A DNA stretch of 64,000 nt from assembly GCF_032823475.1 (NCBI RefSeq), contig NZ_CP127915.1, positions 1,240,001 to 1,304,000 on the forward strand. The letters run 5' to 3'. Under the pieces are notes generated by a model. It was not told where the DNA came from. It saw nothing but the letters and a program-made list of their open reading frames with translations, and did not search any database. Of the stretch, positions 1-11,666 are shown in pieces. This DNA is from Acinetobacter sp. SAAs474 (GTDB taxonomy: Bacteria > Pseudomonadota > Gammaproteobacteria > Pseudomonadales > Moraxellaceae). Made by a program: the position numbers and the translations under genes. How positions within the stretch are numbered: position 1 is the first letter of the stretch; each line of letters starts with the position of its first letter.

Positions 1-1407
<1,407 letters not shown>

Positions 1408-2445
1408 TTAAGGTAAAAACCGATCAATTAACATAGCATCACCATAACTAAAGAAACGATATTTTTCAGCAATGGCATGTTGATAGGCTGTGAGAATATT
1501 TTCACGATTGGATAATGCCGAAACGAGCATCAGTAAGGTAGATTCAGGTAAATGAAAATTGGTGATTAAGCGATCAACGACTTTAAATTCATAGCCTGGA
1601 TAAATAAAAATTTGTGTATCACCTGTCCAGCCTTTCAGTTCACCACCATTGGCTTGAGCAGCACTTTCGGTGGCACGTGTTGCGGTGGTACCTACGGCAA
1701 TGACTTGATTACCACGTGCTTTAGTTTCTTTAATACATTGCATCGCTGCATCAGAAACTTCACACCATTCACTATGCATAATATGATTTTTAATATCATC
1801 AGTGCGTACAGGTAAAAAGGTACCAGCACCGACATGTAGCGTGACAAAAGTGGTTTGAATACCTTTACTTGCCAATTGATCTAATAAGTTTTGGTCAAAG
1901 TGTAAGCTTGCTGTTGGTGCTGCGACACTGGCCAATTTGGTTGGATCATTAAAAACAGTTTGATAGCGAACAGTATCAATATCTTCTGCTTCACGATTAA
2001 AGTAGGGTGGAATCGGTAAGGCGCCATATTGATCTAAAACCGTTAGAATAGGTTGAGAAAATTCAACAATAAATAAATTTTCGTGGCGACCTGTAACGGT
2101 GACTTTAACTTTATCATCACCAATAAAGAGTTCAGCACCTGCTTTAGGTGAGTTACTTGCCTTGATATGGCAATGTGCAATAAATTGATCGTTGATACGC
2201 TCAACCAGTATTTCGACAGCACCACCTGTAGCACGCTTCCCTTTTAAGCGAGCCTTCATTACTTTGGTGTCATTGAGCACCAATAAATCACCAGGTGCTA
2301 ATAGGTCAATAAGGTCAGTAAAGTGATGATCTTGATAGTGTCCTTGAGCATTAAGATGTAACAGTCGTGATGCACTGCGTGTTTCAAGTGGGTAACGCGC
2401 AATGAGTTCATCCGGAAGATCAAAATTAAAGTCTGAAAGTTGCAT
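1408..2445 (-). CDS. queA: S-adenosylmethionine:tRNA ribosyltransferase-isomerase QueA
   Basis: The 345-residue product matches QueA, which moves the ribosyl part of SAM onto preQ1-tRNA to form epoxyqueuosine, the step after Tgt. Family marks are the N-terminus FDFDLPxxLIARYPL (here [16 protein letters not shown]), [43 protein letters not shown] and the C-terminal [17 protein letters not shown]. Length is close to the usual 340-356. The ATG at 2445 opens directly into the conserved N-terminus, so the start is secure. tgt follows on the same strand, the common gammaproteobacterial order, but a terminator lies between them. Confidence 0.97.
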   Translation of the reverse strand: MQLSDFNFDLPDELIARYPLETRSASRLLHLNAQGHYQDHHFTDLIDLLAPGDLLVLNDTKVMKARLKGKRATGGAVEILVERINDQFIAHCHIKASNSPKAGAELFIGDDKVKVTVTGRHENLFIVEFSQPILTVLDQYGALPIPPYFNREAEDIDTVRYQTVFNDPTKLASVAAPTASLHFDQNLLDQLASKGIQTTFVTLHVGAGTFLPVRTDDIKNHIMHSEWCEVSDAAMQCIKETKARGNQVIAVGTTATRATESAAQANGGELKGWTGDTQIFIYPGYEFKVVDRLITNFHLPESTLLMLVSALSNRENILTAYQHAIAEKYRFFSYGDAMLIDRFLP

Positions 2446-2582
2446 GATAAGACGCGAAAAATAGTTGAATTTAAAAATGACTATTAGTATATGCTTTTTT
2501 TATTGTAATAGCGGATTTTGCTGTATCTTAAAGCAAAAAAGACGAAAGTGGCTTAAAATTAGACAAATATAACGACTAAGCA

Positions 2583-2610
2583 TTGACAAGCATTTTAAAC
2601 CGTTTATTAT
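2583..2610 (+). promoter_or_regulatory. Sigma-70 promoter of tRNA-Leu
   Basis: TTGACA at 2583-2588 is a perfect -35 box. TATTAT at 2605-2610, 16 bases later, is a good -10 box. Transcription would start near 2617, about 10 bases before the mature tRNA. Confidence 0.75.
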
Positions 2611-2625
2611 ACGCATCAACACCTT

Positions 2626-2712
2626 CCCGAGGTGGTGAAATTGGTAGACGCGGCGGACTCAAAATCCGCTGTCAGAGATGACGTGTCGGTTCGAGTCCGA
2701 CCCTCGGGACCA
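2626..2712 (+). tRNA. tRNA-Leu (anticodon CAA)
   Basis: This 87-base class II tRNA has acceptor stem CCCGAGG (2626-2632) paired with CCTCGGG (2702-2708), discriminator A and an encoded CCA at 2710-2712. The D-arm GGTGGTGAAATTGGTAGACG, a long variable arm and the T-arm GGTTCGAGTCC are all present. The anticodon loop CTCAAAA gives anticodon CAA, reading UUG codons. It sits alone between queA and the histidine kinase gene, with its own promoter and terminator. Confidence 0.97.
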
Positions 2713-2718
2713 TATATT

Positions 2719-2758
2719 AAAAAGCCCTCAAGCACATTAAGACTTGAGGGCTTTTTTT
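2719..2758 (+). terminator. Rho-independent terminator of tRNA-Leu
   Basis: AAAGCCCTCAAG and CTTGAGGGCTTT form a 12-bp stem with a 10-base loop, followed by a run of seven T. It lies 8 bases after the tRNA CCA. Confidence 0.92.
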
Positions 2759-3041
2759 ATTGTCTAAGTATTATAATGACTAGCTTTGTTGGTGTATTAA
2801 GTCATAGATATCCGGATCATCAAGTATCGTCGTGATATTGCAAAATAATCCCGCATAAAGTGTTTTAGATAATTCATTCTATTCATATTTTAATAACAAT
2901 ACGCGGATTAACTTTGAATGTTTTTGTTTGGTTATTTGGTTGAATTTAAACTATGATGGCAGTGATATAAAAATGTTAAAATTTATATGAAATGTGTTGT
3001 TGCTAATAAATGTTATGTAAAAGAAAAATGGAGAAATACAG

Positions 3042-4286
3042 GTGAAATTATTAGAAAATGGTGAGGAAAGAGAACAATTAAGTAGCTGTAATTTGTCTTT
3101 ATTACTTGGTGTGCTTACAGAGGATAATCGTATCGCTAATTTTTTAAATTTTGCTTGTGAATATTTAAAGATCAATCATGCTATTTGGTGTTTTAAAGAA
3201 GAACCTTATGGGTGGTATTTTTCTCAACAAAACTGTCAGGCCTGTGTGATCGCGCCATGTGATGATTTGGATGATTTGGATGCTTTGTTTGATAATGATT
3301 TATATATTGATCAATATCATCCTAAATATGAGAAAATTTCTAATTATTTTAATTGCTTAGGGGTTTGCCACTCACGTTTTGTCTTAATTGCATTAAAACA
3401 TCAATACCAAACCATTGGACATGTAATTTTATTTGATGATCAAGCACATCATTATGATACTCAACAACTTCCTGTGATTTTAGAGTTTATAAAAAACTTG
3501 ATGCATATTCTTGAATTACGTCAAGAGTGTAGTGAATTAAAAGAAGTATATGAACAGCAATCTGCACTTAACTTTAGTAAAACGAAGTTTTTTCAAATTA
3601 TTGCCCATGATTTAAGGGCGCCTTTTCATGGTTTATTGGGTTTTTCTGAGGTGTTGGCTCAAGAGCGGCATACGCTGGATCAAAATGGTATTCAGGATAT
3701 TGCAGATTATTTATTTGATACGGCACAATCTACCTATCATTTATTAGAAAGCCTATTAAATTGGGCAATGGCAGAGGGCGGTCGTTTTGTTTGTCATCCC
3801 ATTAATTTTGATTTATTTCAATCGAGTCAAATTGTCATGGATGTTTTGGGTGGTTTAGCTATAAATAAAAATATAAAACTCATCAATAATATACCTAAAA
3901 ATATGAATGTTTATGCTGATATTAATATGATTACCTCTGTGTTACAGAATCTGGTTTCAAATGCACTTAAATTTACGCCAGTGGACTGCTTTGGCGAAGT
4001 GATTTTATCTGCTGAAGAGCATAATACGCATATTCACATTTCGGTTTACGATCGTGGATTAGGGATGTCTAAAGTACAAATTGAGCGTTTATTTGAACCT
4101 AAACTGACTGTGAGTATACATAAAGGGACAGGCGGTGAAAAAGGTGCAGGCTTGGGATTGGTGTTGTGCAAACGATTTATTGATTTAAATCAAGGTACGA
4201 TTTCGGTTGTATCACAAGAAGGTCAGGGTACAATTTTTAAAGTAAGCTTGCCTAAAGCACAGGTTCTTCATAAGGCATTTGCATAA
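3042..4286 (+). CDS. Soluble sensor histidine kinase, orphan
   Basis: A 414-residue protein with a complete histidine kinase core. The HisKA phospho-acceptor is His189 in IIAHDLRAPFHGLLGF. The N box is LQNLVSNALKF (N303/N307), the G1 box DRGLGM lies near 337-342, and the G2 box GEKGAGLGL lies near 365-373. The first 160 residues look like a small-ligand (GAF-like) sensory domain, then a short coiled stretch leads into HisKA. There is no signal peptide or membrane segment, so it is cytosolic. The start is GTG with GGAG eight bases upstream. No response regulator is encoded nearby; glnE follows 73 bases downstream. The signal sensed is unknown. Confidence 0.88.
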   Translation: MKLLENGEEREQLSSCNLSLLLGVLTEDNRIANFLNFACEYLKINHAIWCFKEEPYGWYFSQQNCQACVIAPCDDLDDLDALFDNDLYIDQYHPKYEKISNYFNCLGVCHSRFVLIALKHQYQTIGHVILFDDQAHHYDTQQLPVILEFIKNLMHILELRQECSELKEVYEQQSALNFSKTKFFQIIAHDLRAPFHGLLGFSEVLAQERHTLDQNGIQDIADYLFDTAQSTYHLLESLLNWAMAEGGRFVCHPINFDLFQSSQIVMDVLGGLAINKNIKLINNIPKNMNVYADINMITSVLQNLVSNALKFTPVDCFGEVILSAEEHNTHIHISVYDRGLGMSKVQIERLFEPKLTVSIHKGTGGEKGAGLGLVLCKRFIDLNQGTISVVSQEGQGTIFKVSLPKAQVLHKAFA

Positions 4287-4359
4287 AATTTTTAAAAATA
4301 GCAATTGAACTGTTATAACTATAGTAATGGGATATTCAGCCAATGCTTTAGGTTTAAAA

Positions 4360-7119
4360 ATGAATGTAGAACAATTGAAAAAAACATTACGTGCCAGTCA
4401 ATATGCTGAGCAAATTGTTGAAAAGCATAAAATATTATTGGAAGAAGATTATAAAAAAGATCACTTTGCCACAGCATTAACCCGTCATCAATTAAGTCAA
4501 ATGATTGAATCAACTTTACAGGGTATTGTTGATGAGGTGATTTGGATGCGTGAAATACGCATTTTACGTGCACGTTTAATGTTTCGCTGGATTTGGCAGG
4601 ATGCCAATCAGTTGACCAATGTTGTTCAATTGACACAGGAACTTTCTGATTTTGCAGATCTTGCTTTATGCGTAGCAAAAGATTTTGCACGTATTCCTTT
4701 GGTTCAAAAATATGGAGAACCGATAGGTTATAGTGGGCATTTGCAAGATTTAATTATTATTGCGATGGGTAAGCATGGTGCACAAGAACTGAATTTATCT
4801 AGTGATATTGATTTGATTTTTGCTTTTGATGAACAAGGCGAAACCAATGGGCGTAAATGTATTGAGGTACAGCAGTTTTGTATTTTATGGGGGCAAAAAC
4901 TCATTTATTTATTGGATCATATCACGGCTGAAGGCTTTGTTTTTCGGGTGGATATGCGTTTGCGTCCTTGGGGAGATGGTTCCGCATTGGCAATTAGTTA
5001 TGCCGCTTTAGAAAAATATTTAAGTCAGCATGGACGTGAATGGGAGCGCTATGCATGGATTAAAGCACGTATTGTGACTGGTGGAAAAGAGGGACAACAA
5101 TTATTAAAAATGACCCGTCCTTTTGTCTTTCGTAAGTATGTCGATTATACCGCTTTTGAAGCTATGCGTGAAATGAAAGCCATGATCGAACGTGAAGTAC
5201 AACGTCGTAATATTGAGGATGATATTAAGCTCGGTGCTGGTGGAATTCGGGAAATTGAGTTTATTGTACAAGTCTTTCAGCTTATTTATGGTGGCTCAAA
5301 ATTAGAGTTACAAGATCGCCAATGCTTAGTCAGTTTACATCATTTGGGTGAAACTGAGCTGTTAGATCCGAATGTTGTGATTGAGCTAGAAGATGCATAT
5401 TTATTTTTACGTCGAGTTGAGCATGCTATTCAGGCCTTAAATGATCAACAAACACAATCTTTGCCTACTGAAACAGATTTGCGCCAACGGATGATTGATA
5501 CATTGGGTTATCTGTCATGGGATGATTTTTTAACCGTCTTAAATCAAAAACGTGAAAAAGTGATTTTTCAATTTGAGCATTTGATTAAGGAAAAAGAAAC
5601 TGAACCTTTGGTCAATAGTTTTTCTCAAATAGAACAACAGCTCAATGATGTTTTAGATGAAAATGCTAAGAATTTAGTGTATGAATTTTGGCATGGTCAT
5701 GCATTAAAGAAGTTACCCGCAAAAGCAATCCAGCGTTTAAAAATATTTTGGCCACATCTGATTGAAGCTATTTTACATTCAGATAATCCACAAATTGCAC
5801 TAGTGCGTTTGATGCCTTTGGTTGAATCTGTACTGCGTCGAACAGTGTATTTAGTGATGTTGATTGAAAGTAAGGGTGCATTGCAGCGTTTAGTTAAAAT
5901 GGCAACCGTCAGCCCTTGGATCTGTGAAGAGTTAACACATTACCCAGTATTATTGGATGAGTTTTTATCCATGGATTTTGAGTTACCTAAACGTCAGGAT
6001 TTAGAAGATTCATTACGCCAACAATTATTACGGATTGAAATTGATCAAATTGAAGATCAAATGCGTGTTTTACGATTATTTAAAAAATCCAATGTATTAA
6101 CTGTGGCGGCCAGTGATGTATTGGCAGAAAGTCCATTAATGAAAGTCTCTGATGCCCTAACCGATATTGCCGAAGTTACGGTCAATGCAACCTTACATTT
6201 AGCTTATGAAATGATTGCAAAAAAACATGGTTATCCTGTAGATGCAGAGGGACAGCGTTGTACCCTAGATCGCATGGCATTTACTGTGATTGGTTACGGT
6301 AAGGTTGGTGGAATTGAGTTGGGTTATGGCTCAGATCTTGATTTGGTTTTTATCCATTATATGGATGAGCAGGCTGATACCAATGGTCAAAAACAAATCA
6401 GTTCGTTTGAGTTTGCGATGCGTGTAGCACAGAAATTTATGTCATTGATGACCACACAGACATTAGATGGGCGTGTCTATGAAATTGATACCCGTTTACG
6501 TCCCTCTGGTGATGCGGGGTTGTTGGTGACCAGTTTAAAGGCTTTTGAGCAATATCAATTTAAAAATGCATGGCTTTGGGAACATCAAGCATTGGTTCGT
6601 GCCAGATCAATTGCGGGAGAAAAAAGTTTACGTGCTAAATTTGAATTATTACGCTGTAAAATTCTGACCTTACCACGAGAAGAAACTTTAGTGCGCGAAG
6701 AAGTATTAAAAATGCGTCAAAAAATGAAAGATCATCTTGGTTCATCGAAAGAACAGAAAAAAGAAGGAATTTTTCATTTAAAACAGGATGCAGGAGGTAT
6801 CGTTGATATCGAATTTATGGCACAGTATGCAGTATTGGCATGGAGTGGGTCGAATCCTGATCTCGCCCATTACTCCGACAACGTAAGAATCCTTGAGGAT
6901 GCCGCAAAAGCAAATTGCTTATCCAGCAGCGACGCGACAGCATTGATTCAAGCTTATCTTCGTGAACGCGCCGAGAGTCACCGCTTAGCCCTTGCAAATC
7001 AATCCATGCAAGTGAATGCTGCGCAGTGGCATAGTACCCGAGAGGTCGTTTGCAAGCTATGGCAAAGATTAATAGATCCAAGTGCAGAATTTGCGTTGGA
7101 TAAGAATGACTGTGTATAA
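4360..7119 (+). CDS. glnE: Bifunctional glutamine synthetase adenylyltransferase/adenylyl-removing enzyme
   Basis: GlnE adenylylates glutamine synthetase and removes the AMP again, in response to PII and glutamine. Two nucleotidyltransferase domains are visible: an N-terminal one with SSDIDLIFAFDE and a C-terminal one with GYGSDLDLVFIH. Each is followed by a helical segment containing GAGGIREIEF or DAGGIVDIEF, which is diagnostic of GlnE. I prefer the ATG at 4360, which has AGG seven bases upstream, giving 919 residues. An upstream in-frame ATG at 4327 has no such site. Family length is about 900-950. ilvE follows 18 bases after the stop, so the two are probably co-transcribed. Confidence 0.96.
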   Translation: MNVEQLKKTLRASQYAEQIVEKHKILLEEDYKKDHFATALTRHQLSQMIESTLQGIVDEVIWMREIRILRARLMFRWIWQDANQLTNVVQLTQELSDFADLALCVAKDFARIPLVQKYGEPIGYSGHLQDLIIIAMGKHGAQELNLSSDIDLIFAFDEQGETNGRKCIEVQQFCILWGQKLIYLLDHITAEGFVFRVDMRLRPWGDGSALAISYAALEKYLSQHGREWERYAWIKARIVTGGKEGQQLLKMTRPFVFRKYVDYTAFEAMREMKAMIEREVQRRNIEDDIKLGAGGIREIEFIVQVFQLIYGGSKLELQDRQCLVSLHHLGETELLDPNVVIELEDAYLFLRRVEHAIQALNDQQTQSLPTETDLRQRMIDTLGYLSWDDFLTVLNQKREKVIFQFEHLIKEKETEPLVNSFSQIEQQLNDVLDENAKNLVYEFWHGHALKKLPAKAIQRLKIFWPHLIEAILHSDNPQIALVRLMPLVESVLRRTVYLVMLIESKGALQRLVKMATVSPWICEELTHYPVLLDEFLSMDFELPKRQDLEDSLRQQLLRIEIDQIEDQMRVLRLFKKSNVLTVAASDVLAESPLMKVSDALTDIAEVTVNATLHLAYEMIAKKHGYPVDAEGQRCTLDRMAFTVIGYGKVGGIELGYGSDLDLVFIHYMDEQADTNGQKQISSFEFAMRVAQKFMSLMTTQTLDGRVYEIDTRLRPSGDAGLLVTSLKAFEQYQFKNAWLWEHQALVRARSIAGEKSLRAKFELLRCKILTLPREETLVREEVLKMRQKMKDHLGSSKEQKKEGIFHLKQDAGGIVDIEFMAQYAVLAWSGSNPDLAHYSDNVRILEDAAKANCLSSSDATALIQAYLRERAESHRLALANQSMQVNAAQWHSTREVVCKLWQRLIDPSAEFALDKNDCV

Positions 7120-7137
7120 AAATTTGGAGTGTGCGCC

Positions 7138-8064
7138 ATGAATTTGGCTGATCGTGATGGTTTTATTTGGCAAGATGGACAATTAGTTGACTGGCGTGAG
7201 GCAAAAACTCACGTTTTAACGCATACATTACATTATAGTATGGGCGTATTTGAAGGTGTCCGTGCTTACGAAACTCCGAATGGAACAGCAATTTTCCGTT
7301 TAAAAGACCATACCAAACGTCTCTTGAATTCTGCAAAAATTTATCAAATGAAAGTACCATTTGATCAAGCAGCATTAGAACAAGCACAGATTGATGTGGT
7401 ACGTGAAAATAACTTGGCGTCTTGCTATTTACGTCCAATTATTTTTATTGGTTCTGAAAAATTAGGTATTGCAGCAACTGATAATACAATTCACGCTGTA
7501 GTTGCCGCGTGGAGCTGGGGTGCATATCTTGGTGAAGAGGCAATGGCGAAAGGTATTCGTGTTAAAACCTCATCGTTTACTCATCATCATCCAAACGTCA
7601 CCATGTGTAAAGCAAAAGCATCAGGTAATTACACGTTATCGATTCTGGCTCATCAAGAAGTTGCACATGCTGGTTATGATGAAGCAATGCTTCTCGATCC
7701 ACAAGGTTATGTTTGCCAAGGTTCTGGTGAAAACGTATTCTTGGTGCGTGATGGCGTGATTCATACTCCAGATATCGCAGGTGGTGCATTAGATGGAATC
7801 ACTCGTCAAACGATTATCACGATTGCACGTGATCTTGGTTATGAAGTGATTGAACGTCGTATTACACGTGATGAGTTTTATATTGCTGATGAAGCATTCT
7901 TCACCGGTACAGCAGCAGAAGTTACACCAATTCGTGAATATGATGACCGTGAAATTGGTGAGGGTTGCCGTGGTCCAATTACCACGCAAATTCAACAAGC
8001 ATTCTTTGATGCGGTACAAGGTAAAAATCCAAAATATGAACACTGGTTAACTTATGTAAAATAA
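7138..8064 (+). CDS. ilvE: Branched-chain amino acid aminotransferase
   Basis: This 308-residue class IV PLP aminotransferase makes valine, leucine and isoleucine from their 2-oxo acids. IlvE marks are LHYSMGVFEGVRAYE, SCYLRPIIF, the CKAKASGNYTLSILA segment carrying the PLP lysine, and GSGENVFLVRDG. The ATG at 7138 has GGAG eight bases upstream and restores the usual length; a GTG three codons earlier is less likely. It follows glnE closely and ends in a strong terminator. In Acinetobacter ilvE marks one border of the LOS outer-core locus. Confidence 0.97.
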   Translation: MNLADRDGFIWQDGQLVDWREAKTHVLTHTLHYSMGVFEGVRAYETPNGTAIFRLKDHTKRLLNSAKIYQMKVPFDQAALEQAQIDVVRENNLASCYLRPIIFIGSEKLGIAATDNTIHAVVAAWSWGAYLGEEAMAKGIRVKTSSFTHHHPNVTMCKAKASGNYTLSILAHQEVAHAGYDEAMLLDPQGYVCQGSGENVFLVRDGVIHTPDIAGGALDGITRQTIITIARDLGYEVIERRITRDEFYIADEAFFTGTAAEVTPIREYDDREIGEGCRGPITTQIQQAFFDAVQGKNPKYEHWLTYVK

Positions 8065-8087
8065 GTCGATCTTTGATCTTATTTATT

Positions 8088-8118
8088 AAAACCGAGTTAT
8101 TGATATAACTCGGTTTTT
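8088..8118 (+). terminator. Rho-independent terminator of ilvE
   Basis: The repeat AACCGAGTTAT ... ATAACTCGGTT is followed by a T run, 24 bases after the ilvE stop. It separates the core operon from the glycan locus. Confidence 0.88.
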
Positions 8119-8280
8119 ATTATCCATATAGTTAATAGTTTGAGTCTCTAGCTTATAAAAATATTTTAGGATAAGACATCTCTCTATCGATCAAAAATAT
8201 TGTGATATGTAAGCTTTCTTTATATTATTTGAGAATAATTATAATAATATACTTCTATAAATGTCTTTTTCTACTCTTAT

Positions 8281-9201
8281 ATGTTTATAATTGCAATAAA
8301 AAGATCTAGCCTAAACTCTTTCATGATTAAAACTCTTATATATAAAGCTAAATGCATTAGGATGCTATTTGTTTCTGATGAAAAATATTTGAAAAAACGA
8401 TTTATTAAAAAATTAGGTTATATACCTGATTTTAAACAGCCGAAGACCTTTAATGAAAAAGTAACGGCACGAATGATTTTTGATAGAAGCACAGTTTATA
8501 CCACACTTGCAGATAAATACGCTGTCAGAGAGTTTATTGTTAATAAAATTGGTGAGCAATATCTTGTACCACTGATTGGGGTGTATCGCAATTTTAATGA
8601 AATTGATTTTATGCAATTACCACAGCGGTTCGTATTAAAATGTACCCATGATAGCGGTAGTGCAATTATTTGTAAAAATAAACAGCATTTTGATTGGTCT
8701 GTTGCAATAAAAAAAACCAATGCCAATTTGCAACAGAATATGTATTATCGAAAGAGAGAATGGCATTATAAAGATATCTTACCTCAGATTTTAATTGAAG
8801 ATTATGTAGAGTTATATAGAGATCCGACCACACAATCTATCATTACGACTTGTCGTGTACATTGTTTTGAAGGTCAAGCAAAGTATGTGGAGGTTGATGT
8901 TTATGCTGCTGATGGAGTGGAGTATTCTAATATTTATGATGAATCTTGGAGCTTACAACCATTTACTGTTGATTTAAAACAAAATACACCTATCTCCATT
9001 GCTCAACCATCGCAGTTTAAAAAAATGTGGCAATTAGCAGAAAAGTTGTGTTTTTTAGATGGTTATAGTCGAATAGATTTTTTACTATCTACAGATCACG
9101 TTTTTTTTAGTGAAATTACCTTAACACCCAATACGGGTAGAATGGTAATTTCACCGCCAGAGTGGGATCATAAATTAGGTCAATTCTGGCATAGCTTTTA
9201 G
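8281..9201 (+). CDS. TupA-like ATP-grasp family protein of the outer-core locus
   Basis: The 306-residue product resembles the TupA-like ATP-grasp family found in polysaccharide loci. Readable marks are YIPDFKQPKTFNEKV near the N-terminus, LADKYAVREFI, FVLKCTHDSGS and the C-terminal SRIDFLLS...FSEITLTPNTG, which has the spacing of the ATP-grasp metal-binding region. Members are thought to ligate amino acids or modify sugars in surface glycans, but few have been characterised. The start is uncertain: the ATG at 8281 lacks a ribosome-binding site, and ATGs at 8323 and 8362 are alternatives. It is the first gene of the ilvE-aspS glycan block and faces convergent sugar-nucleotide genes. Confidence 0.7.
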   Translation: MFIIAIKRSSLNSFMIKTLIYKAKCIRMLFVSDEKYLKKRFIKKLGYIPDFKQPKTFNEKVTARMIFDRSTVYTTLADKYAVREFIVNKIGEQYLVPLIGVYRNFNEIDFMQLPQRFVLKCTHDSGSAIICKNKQHFDWSVAIKKTNANLQQNMYYRKREWHYKDILPQILIEDYVELYRDPTTQSIITTCRVHCFEGQAKYVEVDVYAADGVEYSNIYDESWSLQPFTVDLKQNTPISIAQPSQFKKMWQLAEKLCFLDGYSRIDFLLSTDHVFFSEITLTPNTGRMVISPPEWDHKLGQFWHSF

Positions 9202-9284
9202 CAATATGATTTAAATATTGATCACTGTTTAGAGCATCATTTGTATTAAAATAAATGATATTTGCCTAGTGATATAATAATGTT

Positions 9285-10307
9285 CTAGACTTGATAAAAA
9301 TGACGGTACCAATCTACAAACTGCTGAACACCATCATTGACTGAGGTTGCTGGTTTATATCCGACACTTTGCTCTAAAGCATGACTATCAGCGAAAGTAT
9401 CCGGTACATCACCTGGTTGTAATGGTAATAGGTCTAAGATGGCCTCTTTGCCGACAGCTCTTTCAATGGCACGAATGTATTCAATGAGCTTGACTGGGTT
9501 ATTATTGCCAATATTAAAAATACGAAAAGGTGCATTACTTGTCGCTGGATCTGGTAACGAACTATCCCAATTTGGATTAGGTTGGGCAATTTGATCGCTA
9601 GAACGAATTACGCCTTCAGCAATATCAGTGACAAAAGTAAAGTCACGGGTATGATTGCCATGATTAAATACAGGAATTGCCTGACCTTCAATAATATTTT
9701 TAGTGAATTTAAATAATGCCATATCTGGACGTCCCCAAGGCCCATAAACTGTAAAGAAGCGCAATCCAGTAGTGGGGAGTTGAAATAAATGGCTATAGCT
9801 GTGAGCCATTAATTCATTAGCACGTTTCGTTGCAGCATAAAACTGTATAGGATGATCTACACCAGCTTGTTCACGAAATGGCATCGTGGTATTTGCGCCG
9901 TAGACACTACTGGTGCTGGCATAGGTTAAATGAGGTGTTTTTGCGTAACGGCAGGCTTCAATGATATTGGTAAAACCAATAATATTACTTTCAACATAAC
10001 TCATTGGATTTTCTAATGAATAGCGTACACCTGCTTGTGCTGCTAAATGAATAATACGATCAAAGTGGTGTGCTCTAAAACATTGCTCTACTGCTGTTTT
10101 ATCGGCCAAATTAGCATGAATAAAAGAAAATTTTGAGTCTGTAGATTGAGCTGTTTCTTTGAGTAAGTTGATACGTGCTTGTTTAAGTTCGGGACTATAA
10201 TAATCATTAAGATTATCAAAGCCAACAACCTCATCACCTCGTTCTAACAGCTTTTTTGAGACATGAAAGCCAATAAATCCAGCAGCGCCTGTGACTAGAA
10301 TTTTCAT
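9285..10307 (-). CDS. NAD-dependent UDP-glucuronate 4-epimerase (CapI/LspL type)
   Basis: A 340-residue extended short-chain dehydrogenase. It has the NAD motif GAAGFIG at 7-13, the segment [16 protein letters not shown] that is typical of UDP-glucuronate 4-epimerases, and the catalytic pair Tyr157/Lys161 in YAATKR. The predicted reaction is UDP-GlcA to UDP-GalA. Its ATG overlaps the stop of the upstream ugd by four bases (ATGA), so the two are translationally coupled and supply consecutive steps. The alternative, a UDP-glucose or UDP-GlcNAc epimerase, is less likely given the DYY segment and the ugd partner. Confidence 0.87.
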   Translation of the reverse strand: MKILVTGAAGFIGFHVSKKLLERGDEVVGFDNLNDYYSPELKQARINLLKETAQSTDSKFSFIHANLADKTAVEQCFRAHHFDRIIHLAAQAGVRYSLENPMSYVESNIIGFTNIIEACRYAKTPHLTYASTSSVYGANTTMPFREQAGVDHPIQFYAATKRANELMAHSYSHLFQLPTTGLRFFTVYGPWGRPDMALFKFTKNIIEGQAIPVFNHGNHTRDFTFVTDIAEGVIRSSDQIAQPNPNWDSSLPDPATSNAPFRIFNIGNNNPVKLIEYIRAIERAVGKEAILDLLPLQPGDVPDTFADSHALEQSVGYKPATSVNDGVQQFVDWYRHFYQV

Positions 10308-11473
10308 TCATCTCCTCCAAAAATATCTCGTGTATATACTTTATCTTGAACATCACTGATTTCTGGTGAAATACGATTTGCCACAATGACATCACTTAAT
10401 TTTTTAAATTCATTTAAATCATGAATAACGCGGGATTTAAAAAACGCCGTCTCTGTTAAGGCGGGTTCATATACAATAACATCAATGCCTTTTGCTTTAA
10501 TGCGCTTCATAATACCTTGAATTGCAGAGGATCGAAAATTATCTGATCCACTTTTCATGACCAAACGGTAAATACCCACAGTAGATGGTTGACGTTCTAA
10601 GATAGAGTCGGCAATAAAATCTTTACGTGTACGATTAGAGTCTACAATTGCTTGTATGAGATTACTCGGTACTTGGTGATAATTCGCTAATAATTGCTTT
10701 GTATCTTTAGGTAAGCAATAACCGCCATAACCAAAAGAGGGATTATTATAGTGATTGCCAATCCGTTGATCTAAACACACTCCTTCAATGATTTGTTGTG
10801 TATTCAAGCCAAATGTCTGTGCATAAGTATCTAATTCATTAAAATAAGCAACACGCATTGCTAAATAAGTATTGGCAAATAATTTAATTGCTTCAGCTTC
10901 TGTTGCATCAGTAAAGAGTATTGGACTGTCTTTTTTAATTGCACCTTCAATGAGCATATGAGCAAAACATTCGGCACGCTCAGATTTTTCTCCAACAATA
11001 ATACGTGATGGATACAAATTGTCATGTAGAGCTTTACCTTCACGTAAAAATTCTGGTGAAAAAATAATATTATTTGTATTGTACTTTTTTTTAACTTTTT
11101 CGGTAAAACCAACAGGAACAGTTGATTTAATGATCATAATCGCTTTAGGATTAATAGCTAAAACATCTTCAATGACACTTTCTACGCTTTGAGTATTGAA
11201 ATAATTGGTTTGTGTATCATAGTTGGTTGGCGTTGCAATAATGATAAAGTCAGCATCATGATACGCTTCAAATTTATCTGTAGTTGCTTTGAAGTTTAGA
11301 GGTTTATTCTGTAAAAAATCAGAAATATCAAAATCTTGAATAGGTGATTTTTTTTGGTTAAGTTGCTCAACTTTATGTTCTATAATATCAAGTGCAATCA
11401 CTTCATGATGTTGTGCAAAGATCATGGCATTGGATAAACCAACATAACCTGTTCCGACGACTGCTATTTTCAT
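10304..11473 (-). CDS. ugd: UDP-glucose 6-dehydrogenase
   Basis: Oxidises UDP-glucose to UDP-glucuronate with two NAD+. It has the Rossmann motif GTGYVGLS, the TPTNYD segment, Lys197 in [12 protein letters not shown] and the catalytic Cys253 in [14 protein letters not shown]. At 389 residues it belongs to the short Ugd form (388 in E. coli). I chose the ATG at 11473, with GAG eight bases upstream, because the conserved domain starts there. The ATG at 11530 would add 19 residues unlike the family and has no ribosome-binding site. It is the first gene of a two-gene operon with the epimerase. Confidence 0.93.
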   Translation of the reverse strand: MKIAVVGTGYVGLSNAMIFAQHHEVIALDIIEHKVEQLNQKKSPIQDFDISDFLQNKPLNFKATTDKFEAYHDADFIIIATPTNYDTQTNYFNTQSVESVIEDVLAINPKAIMIIKSTVPVGFTEKVKKKYNTNNIIFSPEFLREGKALHDNLYPSRIIVGEKSERAECFAHMLIEGAIKKDSPILFTDATEAEAIKLFANTYLAMRVAYFNELDTYAQTFGLNTQQIIEGVCLDQRIGNHYNNPSFGYGGYCLPKDTKQLLANYHQVPSNLIQAIVDSNRTRKDFIADSILERQPSTVGIYRLVMKSGSDNFRSSAIQGIMKRIKAKGIDVIVYEPALTETAFFKSRVIHDLNEFKKLSDVIVANRISPEISDVQDKVYTRDIFGGDE

Positions 11474-11666
11474 ATTCACTCGATTTGAATTCTCTATTTT
11501 AGTTTGCGATATTTTGCAAAGTTTTATCATGGATAACTGAGTAAAATCGCCTAGATATCATATCATAATCTTTCAGTGTAATTTATTGGAGAAATAAAAT
11601 CAGATACAGTAACTTGTATTGAGTAATGGTATGATATTCATTGCGATATTGGTGGATGATAGATCG

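Noticed and set aside
2632..2835. A 67-codon plus frame beginning MVKLVDAADSKSAVR
   Set aside because: It is the tRNA-Leu and its terminator read as protein; this translation is a well-known artefact.
11474..11530. Longer ugd from the ATG at 11530
   Set aside because: No ribosome-binding site, and 19 residues precede the Rossmann strand, unlike known Ugd.
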